From a virus, in the IMG/VR virus record IMGVR_UViG_3300046001_006083, positions 1 through 37,828 of that record: a DNA stretch of 37,828 nucleotides, one strand, 5' to 3'. The notes below the pieces were generated by a model. It worked only from the letters and a program-made list of their open reading frames with translations, made no database searches and was not told where the DNA came from. A program made the position numbers and the translations under genes. Of this stretch, positions 22,596 through 31,833 are shown piece after piece. Numbering within the stretch: the stretch's first letter is position 1; every line of letters begins with the position of its first letter.

Positions 22596-23496
22596 CAAGC
22601 CTCGGCCCCCCGCAGCCCCTGATCCCGTCCAGCTTGCCAACGCACAAAGCGCGGCAAACACCGCTACGGCGCGTGAGCAGCAGCGGCTAAACATGGTGAA
22701 TACGTCCGGCCCACAAGGGACTGTGCGTTATGTCGCTGACCCGTCCGCACCCGGTGGCTATCGTCAAGAGACGGCACTTAGTCCGCTTGAACAGCAGAAC
22801 TACGAACGCTCAACCGGCGTTTACGGCAGCGCACTAGACACGGCTGGCCAGCAGATTGGCCGCGTCAACACGGCGCTTGGCCAAGGCCTAAACACCGAAG
22901 GCCTGCCCGATCTGCAAGGCTTTAACGCGCCAGACTTTGACCGCCAACGGTTTGAGGATTCGGTATATGCGAGCCAAACCCGTCGCCTTGACCCGCAGTT
23001 TGCACGGATGGAAAGGTCGCAAGATGCACGTCTTGCCGCGCAGGGCCTTGGAGCGAATAGCGAGGCTACACGAAACCTCCGATCTGATTTTGCTAGAGAT
23101 CGAGCAGACGCGTATGGAGAGGCCGCGAACCAAGCTATCCAAGCCGGTGGCGCGGAGCAATCTCGCGCTATTCAGCAAGCCATTGCGGGCGGGACATTCG
23201 GTAATCAGGCGCGGACGCAGGGCTTGCAAGAGCGGGCTTACGTCCAGAACCAGCCCCTTCAGCAGCTTCAGGCTCTGTTAGGCACGGGTCAGGTCGGTAT
23301 GCCGCAGGGTATCCAGTACAGCCCGACCGGCGTGGGGCAGACCGACGTGCTGGGTGCTAACGCCATGAGCCTTGGGCAACAGAATGCAAACTATCAAGCG
23401 CGCATGGCACAAAACACCGGCCTGATGAGCGGCTTGTTCTCGCTCGGATCGGCTGGCATCGGCGCTGGCTTGTTTGGTGGCGGAAGGGGCGGATAA
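22588..23496 (+). CDS. internal virion / ejection-type protein (302 aa)
   Basis: This 302-residue protein is rich in Gln, Ala and Gly, starts MGNKPRPPAAPDPVQLANAQ and contains PQGTVRYVADPSAPGGYRQE. A long helical region (FARMERSQDARLAAQGLGAN) and a glycine-rich hydrophobic end (LFSLGSAGIGAGLFGGGRGG) follow. Proteins with this pattern sit after tail genes in short-tailed phages and are packaged in the head for ejection into the cell. That role is inferred from composition and place. Confidence 0.7.
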   Translation: MGNKPRPPAAPDPVQLANAQSAANTATAREQQRLNMVNTSGPQGTVRYVADPSAPGGYRQETALSPLEQQNYERSTGVYGSALDTAGQQIGRVNTALGQGLNTEGLPDLQGFNAPDFDRQRFEDSVYASQTRRLDPQFARMERSQDARLAAQGLGANSEATRNLRSDFARDRADAYGEAANQAIQAGGAEQSRAIQQAIAGGTFGNQARTQGLQERAYVQNQPLQQLQALLGTGQVGMPQGIQYSPTGVGQTDVLGANAMSLGQQNANYQARMAQNTGLMSGLFSLGSAGIGAGLFGGGRGG

Positions 23497-23497
23497 G

Positions 23498-24946
23498 ATG
23501 GCTCGCGCTCCCATGCCTGCCCCGCAGATGATCGAAACCCCGGCTATGCGCCGTAGCGCCCTGCTGGCCAAAATGCTTGAAGAACAGCGCCAGCCGACTG
23601 AAATCAGGGGCGGTTACGGCGAGCTGGCGGCTAGGCTGTTGGGTCAAGGCATTACGCAATGGTCAAAGGGCCGTGCGGATAAGGCAGTAGAGAGCGAAAA
23701 GACGGCTGCGGATGACGCCGTGCGCGCTCGCCTTGCAACAGCCCTTGGAGGTAGTCAGTTTCCGGGTGACCGCTCGGCTCCGGCGGTTCCGATGGCCACT
23801 GCCCTGACGAATACGCAAGAGCCGCAACAGGCCCAGACTGCCCCTGTTATGCCGGTCATGGGTTCACCTATGCCTCCGGTTGGTCAGCCCGTTCCGATGG
23901 CCGATGTTCCGCTCGTACCGCAAGCCCCGGCCTCTATTCCTCAAGCGGCTCCGCAAGGGCAAGTCCCGCCCACTCTTGCCTCGCACATCCGTCAACTAGC
24001 GGACTCGGGCGACCTGCAAGGCGCGCAGGCTATGCTAAATAACTATCAGTCTCAGCAAGCGATGATGGAAATGCTGCCGCCGGAAATCCGCAACGATCCG
24101 GTTATGGCATGGCTCGCCGCGACGAACCCGGATGAGTTCACGAAAGCCGTCTCGCAACAGTACTCCCCGCAAGTGGTGGCGGAAGGCGGCGCTCAACGCA
24201 TTGCCGGAACGGATGAGACGTTCCGCAACGCTCGCACGTTTGTTGCCGGTGGCGACATCATGCAGACCGCTCCGAATGGGGTCACGGACGTTGGCGACGT
24301 GTCTCCGACCTATGGCGACAGAACGCAGCGCATCGTTGCGGAGCGTCCGCAAGTCGTCACCACGGGCGAGGGTGCGGTTACGACGTTCTACGGCCCCCAA
24401 GGCGAGATTGGCGGGCAAATCCAAGGCCGCGAGCGTCCGGTCGCTCCGTCGCCCGTCTCGACCGAGATTGCAGGCCGCATCAGTGCGATTGATACGGACG
24501 TAATGCCGACGATTGGCCGGATGCGTGAGCTTCTTCAATCGGGCGATGTGATTTCGGGGCTTGGCGCTGAACAGCGGTTGTTTGCTGCTAGGGCGGCGGC
24601 TGCGGTAGGCGACCCGAACGCCCGTCGTCAGGTGGCGGCAACGGAAGAGTATCTGAACACGTCTGGACGCCTCCGCGTCGGAATGGCCAAGTCTCTAGGG
24701 GCTAACCCGTCCAACGCGGATATTCAGCTTTTGGAGCGTGTGACGGCGGGCGACCTTAACCAGTCGATTGATGGCTTGCTGGCGACTATTGGGCAGGGCG
24801 AAGAGATGGCGACCCGTCAGCGCAGCGCGGCGCAACAGCAACTTGGCGCGGCGGCGGCTCCGGTTGGCCAAGCGTCTCCGCAGGTGGCCTATGACGCTCA
24901 AGGGAGGCGCTTCGTTGTCCGCAATGGCCAATGGGTGCCGGAGTGA
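23498..24946 (+). CDS. internal virion / ejection-type protein (482 aa)
   Basis: This 482-residue protein has a helical N-terminus (RRSALLAKMLEEQRQPTEIR, YGELAARLLGQGITQW). A Pro/Gln/Val/Met-rich linker (residues about 100-170) leads to a helical C-terminal half with ARAAAAVGDPNARRQVAATE and GRLRVGMAKSLGANPSNADI. The order matches internal core proteins of podoviruses. The ATG at 23498 follows the previous stop by one base; a longer in-frame start at 23474 has no ribosome site. No lytic domain was seen. Confidence 0.7.
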   Translation: MARAPMPAPQMIETPAMRRSALLAKMLEEQRQPTEIRGGYGELAARLLGQGITQWSKGRADKAVESEKTAADDAVRARLATALGGSQFPGDRSAPAVPMATALTNTQEPQQAQTAPVMPVMGSPMPPVGQPVPMADVPLVPQAPASIPQAAPQGQVPPTLASHIRQLADSGDLQGAQAMLNNYQSQQAMMEMLPPEIRNDPVMAWLAATNPDEFTKAVSQQYSPQVVAEGGAQRIAGTDETFRNARTFVAGGDIMQTAPNGVTDVGDVSPTYGDRTQRIVAERPQVVTTGEGAVTTFYGPQGEIGGQIQGRERPVAPSPVSTEIAGRISAIDTDVMPTIGRMRELLQSGDVISGLGAEQRLFAARAAAAVGDPNARRQVAATEEYLNTSGRLRVGMAKSLGANPSNADIQLLERVTAGDLNQSIDGLLATIGQGEEMATRQRSAAQQQLGAAAAPVGQASPQVAYDAQGRRFVVRNGQWVPE

Positions 24947-27093
24947 TCCAGCAAGCCCCGCCGCTGCCTCCGGGCCTTAGCTTTGCGCCGCCGCAGGGAG
25001 CGTCGCCTCCGCTGCCTCCCGGCTTGAGCGCAACGCCGCCCGCCCCGCGTCAACAGCGAACGTCACAGCCCGGTCCCCAATCAGCTCCGCAAGCCGCGCC
25101 TAAACCAGTTCTGAATGAACTCGGCATCACGGACGCGGAAGAACGCGACGCGCTAATTGATCAAGGCTACACGCCGGAAGAAGCCGACCGCGTCATACAA
25201 GAAAACTACGTTGCCCGCGCTGGTCCGGTGGTTGGTTATGGCGTAACCCGCGAAGAAGAACTTAGCCCGCAAGACACGCCAGAAAGCTTGCGGGCGCAGG
25301 GCTATGAATTGGACCCCGCCACAAACCGATGGGCGCGGGTGGTGGGCAGGCAAGAAGCGCCAAATATGCCAGCGCCGTTGTTGCCAAAAGCAAGTGACCT
25401 TGCCGCCCGTAATGCTGCGGAATCGCAAATGGCGGGAAGCGAAGGCGGTTTGGCTGACCGCATCCGTGCGCTTTCGTCCGGCATGAGCTTTGGCTTGTCG
25501 GATGAGCTTGAAAGAGCGTTGGTGGAAGCCCAGACGCGTGGCGAAAATCTCAATCGGCGCATTCTTGGCGAAGAAATCCCGTATACGGCAGAACAGTACG
25601 GCGAGGCCTATAGCGACGTTGCGCGCGGCAACGCAGAAGGTTTTGCCCGTGGCCGTCCCCTTCAGAATTTTGCTTTGCAGTTGGCTGGTGGGGCTATTGC
25701 GCCCGGTATGTTGCCTGCTGGTGGTTATATTGCAGGCGGCGCAACCGGTGGAGCGAGGGCGGGCCGTGCGGCACAGGTCGGCGGTGGCGTTGGTGGCGCA
25801 ACTGGATTCGGAAATGCGGATGGCCCGCTTGTTGAGCGCCTAGCGCCGACCATAGAGGGCGCAGGGATCGGCGCGCTGACTGGCGCGGTTGGCCAAAGGT
25901 TTGTGGATCGGTTTGCGAGCGGCGCGGCTGGCGCTGACATGACGGCGGCTCGCCAGCTTTCGCGTGAGGGAGTGCAACTGACACCGGGGCAGATGCTTCA
26001 AGAAGCTCCGCTTGTCGGTGGCGTTATCCGCGCAACGGAAGACCGCATGGCAGGGTTTCCAATCGTCGGAGACTTTATCCAAGCCTCGCGTCGGCGCGGA
26101 ATTGAAACGGCTAACTTGGCGGCGGTGAATCGCGCCTTGTCTCCGCTTGGCCAAACCGTCCCGGCTAAAATCGAACCCGGTTACGAAGCGGTTGAGTATG
26201 CCCAAGACCAGCTTGGGAAGGCTTACGCGGATGTACTGTCGCGCGTGAACGTGACCGTGGACCAGCCGCTCCAAAGCGGCATTGCTCAGGTTTTGGCGGA
26301 TGCTCCGGCATCTATGGGGCAGGATCGGGCACAACAGCTTGCGGAGATTCTGTCGTCCCGCGTGATGCGGAACGTCGATCCTGCAACGGGCGCTATTGCT
26401 GGCGATGAGTTCAAACGCATCGAAACGGTTTTAGGCCAGCAACAGCGCGAGCTCACGCGGTCTATGGATAGTGACCAGCGCGCACTTGGTCAGGCCCTTG
26501 GTGACATTCGCAGCGAGTTCCGCGATGCGTTGGCAAGGCAAAACCCGGTCGAGGCTCCTAGACTTCAACAAATCAATACGGGCTACGCTAATCTCGTTCG
26601 CGTTGAAGACGCAGCGGGGGCTACTGGATCAATAGCGCGCGAAGGCGTGTTTACGCCTGCACAACTCGCCGCAGCCGTTCGTCGCAACACGGGCAGCCGG
26701 TCTCAGCGTGGGGCCGGTGAGGGCCTTATGCGCGACCTTGCGACCAACATGGGGGAAGTATTGCCATCTACCGTGCCTGACAGCGGCACGGCTGGACGCG
26801 TTGGCCTTGCGGCGGGCCTCGGAGGCGTCTCGGTGCTTAAGCCTGAAATCGCCATTCCGCTTATTGCTGCGTCAAGTGCGCCCTACACCAAAATTGGGCA
26901 GTCGCTGATTAACGCCATTTATCAGGCGACTGACCCTGAACAGGCCAGACCAGCGTTGGCCGAAATGGCACGGTTGGCGCAGCGGAACCCGGAGCTTCAG
27001 GAAGCCTACCAGCAAGCCGTTCAGCACGTTGCTCGGCTCGTTCAGCCCGACGTTCAGAGTCAACCACAAACCATGCCGCGAGCGCAGCAATGA
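24931..27093 (+). CDS. large internal/ejection-type protein with glycine-zipper segments (720 aa)
   Basis: This 720-residue protein opens with two PPLPPGLS repeats and a Pro/Gln-rich tether. A segment DAEERDALIDQGYTPEEADR, a long helical body and a Gly/Ala-rich hydrophobic part (about residues 250-310) follow, including GGAIAPGMLPAGGYIAGGAT and IEGAGIGALTGAVGQ. Glycine zippers of this kind insert in membranes in ejection proteins of short-tailed phages, which form a channel across the cell envelope. The last third is helical. The start could be ATG 24931 or GTG 24943 (GTGA overlap). No transglycosylase motif was found. Confidence 0.72.
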   Translation: MGAGVIQQAPPLPPGLSFAPPQGASPPLPPGLSATPPAPRQQRTSQPGPQSAPQAAPKPVLNELGITDAEERDALIDQGYTPEEADRVIQENYVARAGPVVGYGVTREEELSPQDTPESLRAQGYELDPATNRWARVVGRQEAPNMPAPLLPKASDLAARNAAESQMAGSEGGLADRIRALSSGMSFGLSDELERALVEAQTRGENLNRRILGEEIPYTAEQYGEAYSDVARGNAEGFARGRPLQNFALQLAGGAIAPGMLPAGGYIAGGATGGARAGRAAQVGGGVGGATGFGNADGPLVERLAPTIEGAGIGALTGAVGQRFVDRFASGAAGADMTAARQLSREGVQLTPGQMLQEAPLVGGVIRATEDRMAGFPIVGDFIQASRRRGIETANLAAVNRALSPLGQTVPAKIEPGYEAVEYAQDQLGKAYADVLSRVNVTVDQPLQSGIAQVLADAPASMGQDRAQQLAEILSSRVMRNVDPATGAIAGDEFKRIETVLGQQQRELTRSMDSDQRALGQALGDIRSEFRDALARQNPVEAPRLQQINTGYANLVRVEDAAGATGSIAREGVFTPAQLAAAVRRNTGSRSQRGAGEGLMRDLATNMGEVLPSTVPDSGTAGRVGLAAGLGGVSVLKPEIAIPLIAASSAPYTKIGQSLINAIYQATDPEQARPALAEMARLAQRNPELQEAYQQAVQHVARLVQPDVQSQPQTMPRAQQ

Positions 27094-27197
27094 TTCCCAT
27101 CATCCACCCGCCTGTAAACGGCACGGCAAGAATGACGGCTAACACGATGTATCGGGACATGACCGCAGCATACACCAAAGGAGGCCCGCTTGGCTAG
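27090..27197 (+). CDS. tiny protein between ejection and fibre genes (35 aa)
   Basis: The ATG at 27090 overlaps the previous stop (ATGA), and the TAG stop at 27195-27197 overlaps the TTG start of the fibre gene. The 35-residue product begins MIPIIHPPVNGTARMTANTM and ends TKGGPLG. The ribosome site AAAGGAGG of the fibre gene lies inside it. The perfect fit between both junctions is the evidence. Confidence 0.55.
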   Translation: MIPIIHPPVNGTARMTANTMYRDMTAAYTKGGPLG

Positions 27198-28365
27198 AAA
27201 CGGGTCGGGGAGCTATTCTCCCCCCTCAAACACATGGAACCCTGCGGTTCCTGAAACCGCTATCCTGTCCGATGATTGGAATGCGACGCTTGCGGACCTT
27301 GCAACGGCGCTGACGCAATCGCTTGCATCCGACGGCCAGACGCCTGCCGCTGCGGTTATCCCGTTTGCCCAAGGCATCCGCGTATCCGACGGCCTGATTA
27401 CCGCGCCGTCCATTAGCGTGATTGGTGACACGGACACGGGCTTTTACTTTCCGGCGGCAAACTCGGTCACGCTGCTTTGTGGTGGCGTGTCAGTTCTGGC
27501 TGCCACAACGGCTGGCGTAACCTTTCCGCTCGGTGTGACGTTTGCTGGCAATCAGACTGTAACCGGCAACCTGACGGTCAACGGTAACACGACTATTGGC
27601 AATGCCGGTGCGGATACGCTCTCGGTTGTGGCGACTGGCACGTTCACTGGAAATCAGACGTTCAACGGAACGGCCACGTTCACCTCGACTGTGACCGTTC
27701 CTGACGCATCGTTCACAAACGCCAAACTGGCAAACATGGCGACGATGACGCTGAAGGGCCGTGTAAATGCGGGTTCTGGCGTCCCGGATGATCTGAACGC
27801 TACGCAGGCAACGACCATTCTTAATCCGGTGGTTGGCGATAGCGGCTCGGGTGGTTTGAAGGGCTTGGTTCCGGCTCCGGCGGCAGGTGACGCGGCTGCG
27901 GCCAAGTTCCTTAGTGCGGCGGGTGTATGGGCTGCTGCCGTGCCTGTCGGCTCAATCACGATGTATGCCGCGAACACGGCTCCGGCTGGCTGGCTGGAAT
28001 GTAACGGAACGGCTGTGTCCCGCACGACCTACGCCGGATTGTTTGCTGCTATCGGCACTGTGTTTGGGTCGGGTGACGGGTCCACCACGTTCAATCTGCC
28101 GGAGATGCGCGGCGAGTTTGCGCGCGGTTGGGATAATGGGCGGGGCATTGATCCGGCTCGCGCGTTTGGTTCGGCGCAAGCAGATGAGCTTGAAGCGCAC
28201 CTTCATAGCGTTCAGCCGCCTGCTGCAAGCAGTGAGGGCGGTTCGGGCAATACGACCACCGGCACCGGAGGCGCGGAAACCATTACGCCATACAACACCG
28301 ATTCTACGGGCGGAACCGAAACCCGCCCGCGCAACATCGCCCTCATGTTTATCGTCAAGTTCTAA
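27190..28365 (+). CDS. tail fibre with phage tail collar domain
   Basis: This 391-residue fibre has an N-terminal attachment part (NTWNPAVPETAILSDDWNAT). A middle with short beta repeats (TVTGNLTVNGNTTIGN, TFTGNQTFNGTATF) follows, then a tail-collar domain from about residue 252: VGSITMYAANTAPAGWLECN, TTFNLPEMRGEFARGWDNGR. The histidine-containing EAHLHSV and a final RPRNIALMFIVKF match the collar family. Such fibres help bind the host surface. The TTG start has AAAGGAGG six bases upstream. Confidence 0.92.
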   Translation: MARNGSGSYSPPSNTWNPAVPETAILSDDWNATLADLATALTQSLASDGQTPAAAVIPFAQGIRVSDGLITAPSISVIGDTDTGFYFPAANSVTLLCGGVSVLAATTAGVTFPLGVTFAGNQTVTGNLTVNGNTTIGNAGADTLSVVATGTFTGNQTFNGTATFTSTVTVPDASFTNAKLANMATMTLKGRVNAGSGVPDDLNATQATTILNPVVGDSGSGGLKGLVPAPAAGDAAAAKFLSAAGVWAAAVPVGSITMYAANTAPAGWLECNGTAVSRTTYAGLFAAIGTVFGSGDGSTTFNLPEMRGEFARGWDNGRGIDPARAFGSAQADELEAHLHSVQPPAASSEGGSGNTTTGTGGAETITPYNTDSTGGTETRPRNIALMFIVKF

Positions 28366-28374
28366 GGGTCAATT

Positions 28375-30330
28375 ATGTCTAACACGCCCCGCAAGACTTT
28401 TCCTGAGCTTGAGGCGCTTACTGCTCCGGTAGTCGATAGCGATGTGCTGGCTGTTTACCGCTCGCCGGGTCCAGCCAAGCGCACGACGGCCTCTGTTCTC
28501 GGCACCTACGTTGGCACCGTCATCGGTACGGCTTTTACGCGGTCTTTGCTGGCCACTGCCAACCAAGCGGCCTTCCTTGCAGCGTTCGGCCAGATCGACC
28601 TCGTTGAGACAGATTTTGTGCAGGCGGGAACGGGCGCAACGGCTGTCACTGGCCAAGCCAAACTGCGTCAGGCTTCTGTTCAGCCTAATGCGGGCGAGTT
28701 TGGCGCGTTCACTAACGCTACGGTGACGACGGCCACACTCCTCGCCGCCTTCACCGCTGCGATGGCAGACGGACGGCCCGTGGAGTTGTCGGGAAGCTAC
28801 ACGATCAACGGCCCGATCACGCCGGTTATCCCGGTCGAGGGGGCGGAACTCCACGTCATCCTGAAAGATGATGTGACGATTACCGTTGACGCCGGATCGA
28901 CGGCGTTCAACCGCGTTTTCTATGCCGAAAGCACGACGGTCAAGAGCCACAGCTTTTCCGGCCCCGGCACCCTGACCATCAACTGCAACAACAAGGCAGC
29001 GGCTGGCATCTGGCTGCGGCATACGGCTTCGTCAAAGGGCGGCACTGTCGTTCTGAACCCGCCAATCACCGTCAAAAACCTGACCGGCACGGCAGCGTTC
29101 ACGACGGCAGCAGGCATCATCGTCCTTGGCCGCTATGAGCGCATTATCATGCGGTCGCCTACGGTCGAGGACGTAACCCGTTCGGATGCGTCGGGCGAGT
29201 GCAGCGGCATTACCTGCTCGGGCTTTGAGGGCGAGGTGGAGATTTACACGCCCGTCGTCCGGCGCGTGTTGGTTGGTGCCGGTACGGGCGATGCCGACTG
29301 CGTCAAATGCTTTGGCCACCAGAGCGGCACGACCAACAACCGCCGTGAAGGCTCGGTGCGGATTTACAATCCCGTGTTGGAGGACGGCCAAAGCCGCCTC
29401 TACAAGGACCAGTGCGGCAACACGATCATCTATCGCCCGATTGGCCGTCGCTACGCAGCAAACGGCGTGGCCGTGTCCAGCGCGGTAGATTTCGACTTCC
29501 AGAAGGGCGGCGGCTTGGTTCTGGACGCCACGCTGGAATACTACAAGAGCGGTGCGACCTCGCCCATCAGCGCGTCGCACAACGTCTTCGCTTTCCAGCA
29601 AGTCGTCGATAACTATCAGATGTACGGCGCGGCCCGGAACACCACGATTATCACCGAGGTGGCTATCGCGCGGATTGCTTTGGTGGTCGAGGGCGGCTTT
29701 GCATCCACGACGGAACTTGACGGCGGGACGATCATTGCGTCTGGCTCGCTGGCAACCACCGCGATTGACGAAGGCATTATGGTCTTCAACGCGGCAGAGG
29801 TTCTGGCCAAATCGACCACGACGACGCTGTCTGTGCGGAATTTCAACGCGCCTAACACCAACCCGGTGATTGCGTATCGTGGTTATCTCGGCTCAACCAT
29901 CACGGACTTTACGAGCAAGCTAACCGTCCGTGTTGACCGCTGCGCTACGTCGCTGGCCATTACGGGTAACGCCACCCGCGCTATTTCTGACATCGCCAAC
30001 AATCCGATCCTTGCCTATCAGGCGTTTGAGATTGGCGACAATCCCGGTTACCGCAACTGGTATCGGAACTTCGATATCTGTCTCAAGCGAATGCGGGCTG
30101 GCACGAAGTTTTCTGTCTTGCTGGATGACAGTTCGTTCCTCGACACGGACTACGCAACGCCGGTTTCGGTGCCGTGGGGAACGAGTGGTACACTGTCACT
30201 TAAGTGCGACGGTGTGACCAATACGAACACGACTGGCAATGATACGGTGATTGTGGCGTATTTGGACGCTGCGTCGCCTAACTCATGGTTCACGCTGGAC
30301 GGCGGGCTTAACTGGCGGACGGGCAACTAA
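28375..30330 (+). CDS. tail spike, beta-helix type
   Basis: This 651-residue protein has a short N-terminal adaptor (SNTPRKTFPELEALTAPVVD, VLAVYRSPGPAKRTTASVLG). From about residue 140 it has repeating strands with Gly, Asn and Thr turns (VELSGSYTINGPITPVIPVE, GPGTLTINCNNKAAAGIWLR) typical of right-handed parallel beta-helices. It ends in a beta-rich trimerisation-like domain. Spikes of this kind cut or bind host capsule or lipopolysaccharide; the catalytic residues could not be assigned. It follows the collar fibre by nine bases. Confidence 0.82.
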   Translation: MSNTPRKTFPELEALTAPVVDSDVLAVYRSPGPAKRTTASVLGTYVGTVIGTAFTRSLLATANQAAFLAAFGQIDLVETDFVQAGTGATAVTGQAKLRQASVQPNAGEFGAFTNATVTTATLLAAFTAAMADGRPVELSGSYTINGPITPVIPVEGAELHVILKDDVTITVDAGSTAFNRVFYAESTTVKSHSFSGPGTLTINCNNKAAAGIWLRHTASSKGGTVVLNPPITVKNLTGTAAFTTAAGIIVLGRYERIIMRSPTVEDVTRSDASGECSGITCSGFEGEVEIYTPVVRRVLVGAGTGDADCVKCFGHQSGTTNNRREGSVRIYNPVLEDGQSRLYKDQCGNTIIYRPIGRRYAANGVAVSSAVDFDFQKGGGLVLDATLEYYKSGATSPISASHNVFAFQQVVDNYQMYGAARNTTIITEVAIARIALVVEGGFASTTELDGGTIIASGSLATTAIDEGIMVFNAAEVLAKSTTTTLSVRNFNAPNTNPVIAYRGYLGSTITDFTSKLTVRVDRCATSLAITGNATRAISDIANNPILAYQAFEIGDNPGYRNWYRNFDICLKRMRAGTKFSVLLDDSSFLDTDYATPVSVPWGTSGTLSLKCDGVTNTNTTGNDTVIVAYLDAASPNSWFTLDGGLNWRTGN

Positions 30331-30623
30331 TGATCCTCGAACCTGGCCACCTCATTACCCTCGGCCTCGCTGGTGTGGCCGTCATCATCTGGCTGGTGCG
30401 GCTTGAAGGCCGCGTCAACGGCAAGGCCACGACCGATCAGGTTGCGGCTGTGTCGGCGCATATCGGCACGACCGCTGCCGTCGTTGCCACGTTGCAAGCT
30501 AAAGACGCCTCGCATGACAATACGCGCGACGAGGTCATTCGGCTGCAAGAGCAAATTAAGCACCTGACGGACCTTATTGAGCGTTTGTTGCCGCCGCCCA
30601 GTCACAGAAAGCCAACGGCATGA
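30330..30623 (+). CDS. single-pass membrane protein of lysis cassette (97 aa)
   Basis: This 97-residue protein has one N-terminal membrane segment (LITLGLAGVAVIIWLVRL, residues 6-23). A helical coiled-coil-like domain (TAAVVATLQAKDAS, EVIRLQEQIKHLTDLIERLL) and a basic tail follow. It lies directly before a holin gene and could be a second holin, an antiholin or another lysis accessory. The ATG at 30330 shares its A with the spike stop. Confidence 0.65.
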   Translation: MILEPGHLITLGLAGVAVIIWLVRLEGRVNGKATTDQVAAVSAHIGTTAAVVATLQAKDASHDNTRDEVIRLQEQIKHLTDLIERLLPPPSHRKPTA

Positions 30624-30856
30624 CTGACATTCCCCTGCCAGATCATCCTATTCGCAAGCACTGGGCTTGGCAGGCGTTTGACCGCCTGTGGCGCCCTACG
30701 GCTGGTTGGGTGGTTGTCATTGGCACAGCGTATGCCGGGTTCATTGGCCACGCCATCGGCAAGCCCATGAATGAGGGCTATCTTGCCGTGTGGCTAACGT
30801 TTGCGGCTGCGGTGCTTGGCCTTAAGTCGTGGGAAAAACTGAAGGGCGTTGCCTGA
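30620..30856 (+). CDS. holin (GTA-type 3-TM)
   Basis: This 78-residue protein starts with a charged segment (IPLPDHPIRKHWAWQAFDRL) and has hydrophobic stretches GWVVVIGTAYAGFIGHAIG and YLAVWLTFAAAVLGL. The pattern and size match the holin family of gene transfer agents and alphaproteobacterial phages. The stop overlaps the endolysin start (TGATG), fitting a coupled holin-endolysin pair. Confidence 0.78.
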   Translation: MTDIPLPDHPIRKHWAWQAFDRLWRPTAGWVVVIGTAYAGFIGHAIGKPMNEGYLAVWLTFAAAVLGLKSWEKLKGVA

Positions 30857-31239
30857 TGTCGTTCGTTCTTGGCTCACGCTCCCGTGCTAGGCTCAAGGGC
30901 GTTCATCCCGACCTGGTGCGCGTGGTTGAACTTGCCCTCACGTATAGCCCGCATGATTTTACCATCACCAAGGGTTTGCGAACGGTCGCTCGCCAACGTG
31001 AACTTAAGGCAGCTGGCGCGTCGCAAACGATGAACAGCCGTCACATTACCGGCCACGCGATTGATTTTGCGGTGTTGGTGGGCGGCAAAGTGCGTTGGGA
31101 CTGGCCGCTTTATGGTCAGGTCGCGGAAGCGTTCCTGCGGGCGGCAAAAGAACTGAAGGTGCCAATCGTTTGGGGTGGTTCGTGGAAAACCTTGCGCGAC
31201 GGTCCGCACGTTGAGCTAGACCGAAAGCGCTACCCGTGA
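30856..31239 (+). CDS. endolysin, M15-family peptidase
   Basis: This 127-residue peptidase has the zinc motif SRHITGHAIDFAV (H63, H67, D70) and the second histidine in RDGPHVEL (H118), as in M15 D-Ala-D-Ala or L-Ala-D-Glu endopeptidases. It lacks a signal peptide, so it should be released by the holin. The ATG at 30856 overlaps the holin stop. Confidence 0.93.
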   Translation: MSFVLGSRSRARLKGVHPDLVRVVELALTYSPHDFTITKGLRTVARQRELKAAGASQTMNSRHITGHAIDFAVLVGGKVRWDWPLYGQVAEAFLRAAKELKVPIVWGGSWKTLRDGPHVELDRKRYP

Positions 31240-31676
31240 AGTATCTCCGCATCATTACTCCGACCGGCTGGCTCGTCATTGCAGCGGTTGCGGTGGTGCT
31301 GTTCGGTCTCGCCGGTTTGGCCCGCCCTAGCTTCCTCGGCTTCAAGTTTGACCCGTTCGGCATTGATGCGCGGAAACTCGACCGACTGGAAAGCCAAGTC
31401 TCGGTGCTAGAGCGCGAGGCGGTCGGCAACGCTGAAATAGCAGCGGCAACACAAACATTTCACACGCGGGAGGTTGTAATCCGCGACCTTGCCCGCCAAG
31501 CTGAAACCGAAGCGAGGACGGCACCGGATGCTGAAACGCCCCTTAACGCTGACCGCGTGGCTCGCATACGCGCTGCTGATCACCGGCTGTGCATCGTCGC
31601 CCCGTCCATCTGCGCCAGTCCTGATGCTGCCGGAAGCGGCGCGGACGCCCTGCCAGTTGCCGACCCTGCCGGATAG
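31236..31676 (+). CDS. Rz: i-spanin (Rz-like)
   Basis: This 146-residue protein has an N-terminal membrane segment (WLVIAAVAVVLFGLAGLA), then a long helix (DRLESQVSVLEREAVGNAEI). This is the inner-membrane spanin layout. A lipoprotein gene is embedded in another frame at 31528, as in Rz/Rz1 pairs. The GTG start overlaps the endolysin stop (GTGA). Confidence 0.85.
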   Translation: MKYLRIITPTGWLVIAAVAVVLFGLAGLARPSFLGFKFDPFGIDARKLDRLESQVSVLEREAVGNAEIAAATQTFHTREVVIRDLARQAETEARTAPDAETPLNADRVARIRAADHRLCIVAPSICASPDAAGSGADALPVADPAG

Positions 31677-31827
31677 CCCAACCATCGCTGACCTTGAAGT
31701 CACGCACGACGCTAGGGGCCTAATGCTGGCCGTTTGTGACGGGCGACGGGATTTAGCGGTCCAAGCCTTCGACGCTCAATCTCGCGCCCTGACACCCCCT
31801 CCCCGCCCGTTCTGGCGCTTTTGGTGA
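31528..31827 (+). CDS. Rz1: o-spanin lipoprotein (Rz1-like)
   Basis: This 99-residue lipoprotein, MLKRPLTLTAWLAYALLITG followed by Cys, has a lipobox L-I-T-G-C at residue 21. The proline-rich mature part (ASSPRPSAPV) and a conserved core with CQLPTLPDSPTIADLE follow. It starts inside the Rz gene in a different frame and extends past it, a common form for spanins. The partner Rz would span the periplasm to it. Confidence 0.85.
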   Translation: MLKRPLTLTAWLAYALLITGCASSPRPSAPVLMLPEAARTPCQLPTLPDSPTIADLEVTHDARGLMLAVCDGRRDLAVQAFDAQSRALTPPPRPFWRFW

Positions 31828-31833
31828 CCCGAC

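Noticed and set aside
26909-27178. Minus-strand 89-aa ORF with a membrane-like N-terminus
   Set aside because: It runs antisense to the ejection-type gene, has no ribosome site, and the gap is better explained by a plus-strand 35-aa ORF that couples both neighbours.
27541-27700. Repeat-like stretch in the fibre gene as a CRISPR or tandem DNA repeat
   Set aside because: The similarity is at protein level (short beta repeats with NGN/TGN turns), without regular spacers or identical DNA units.
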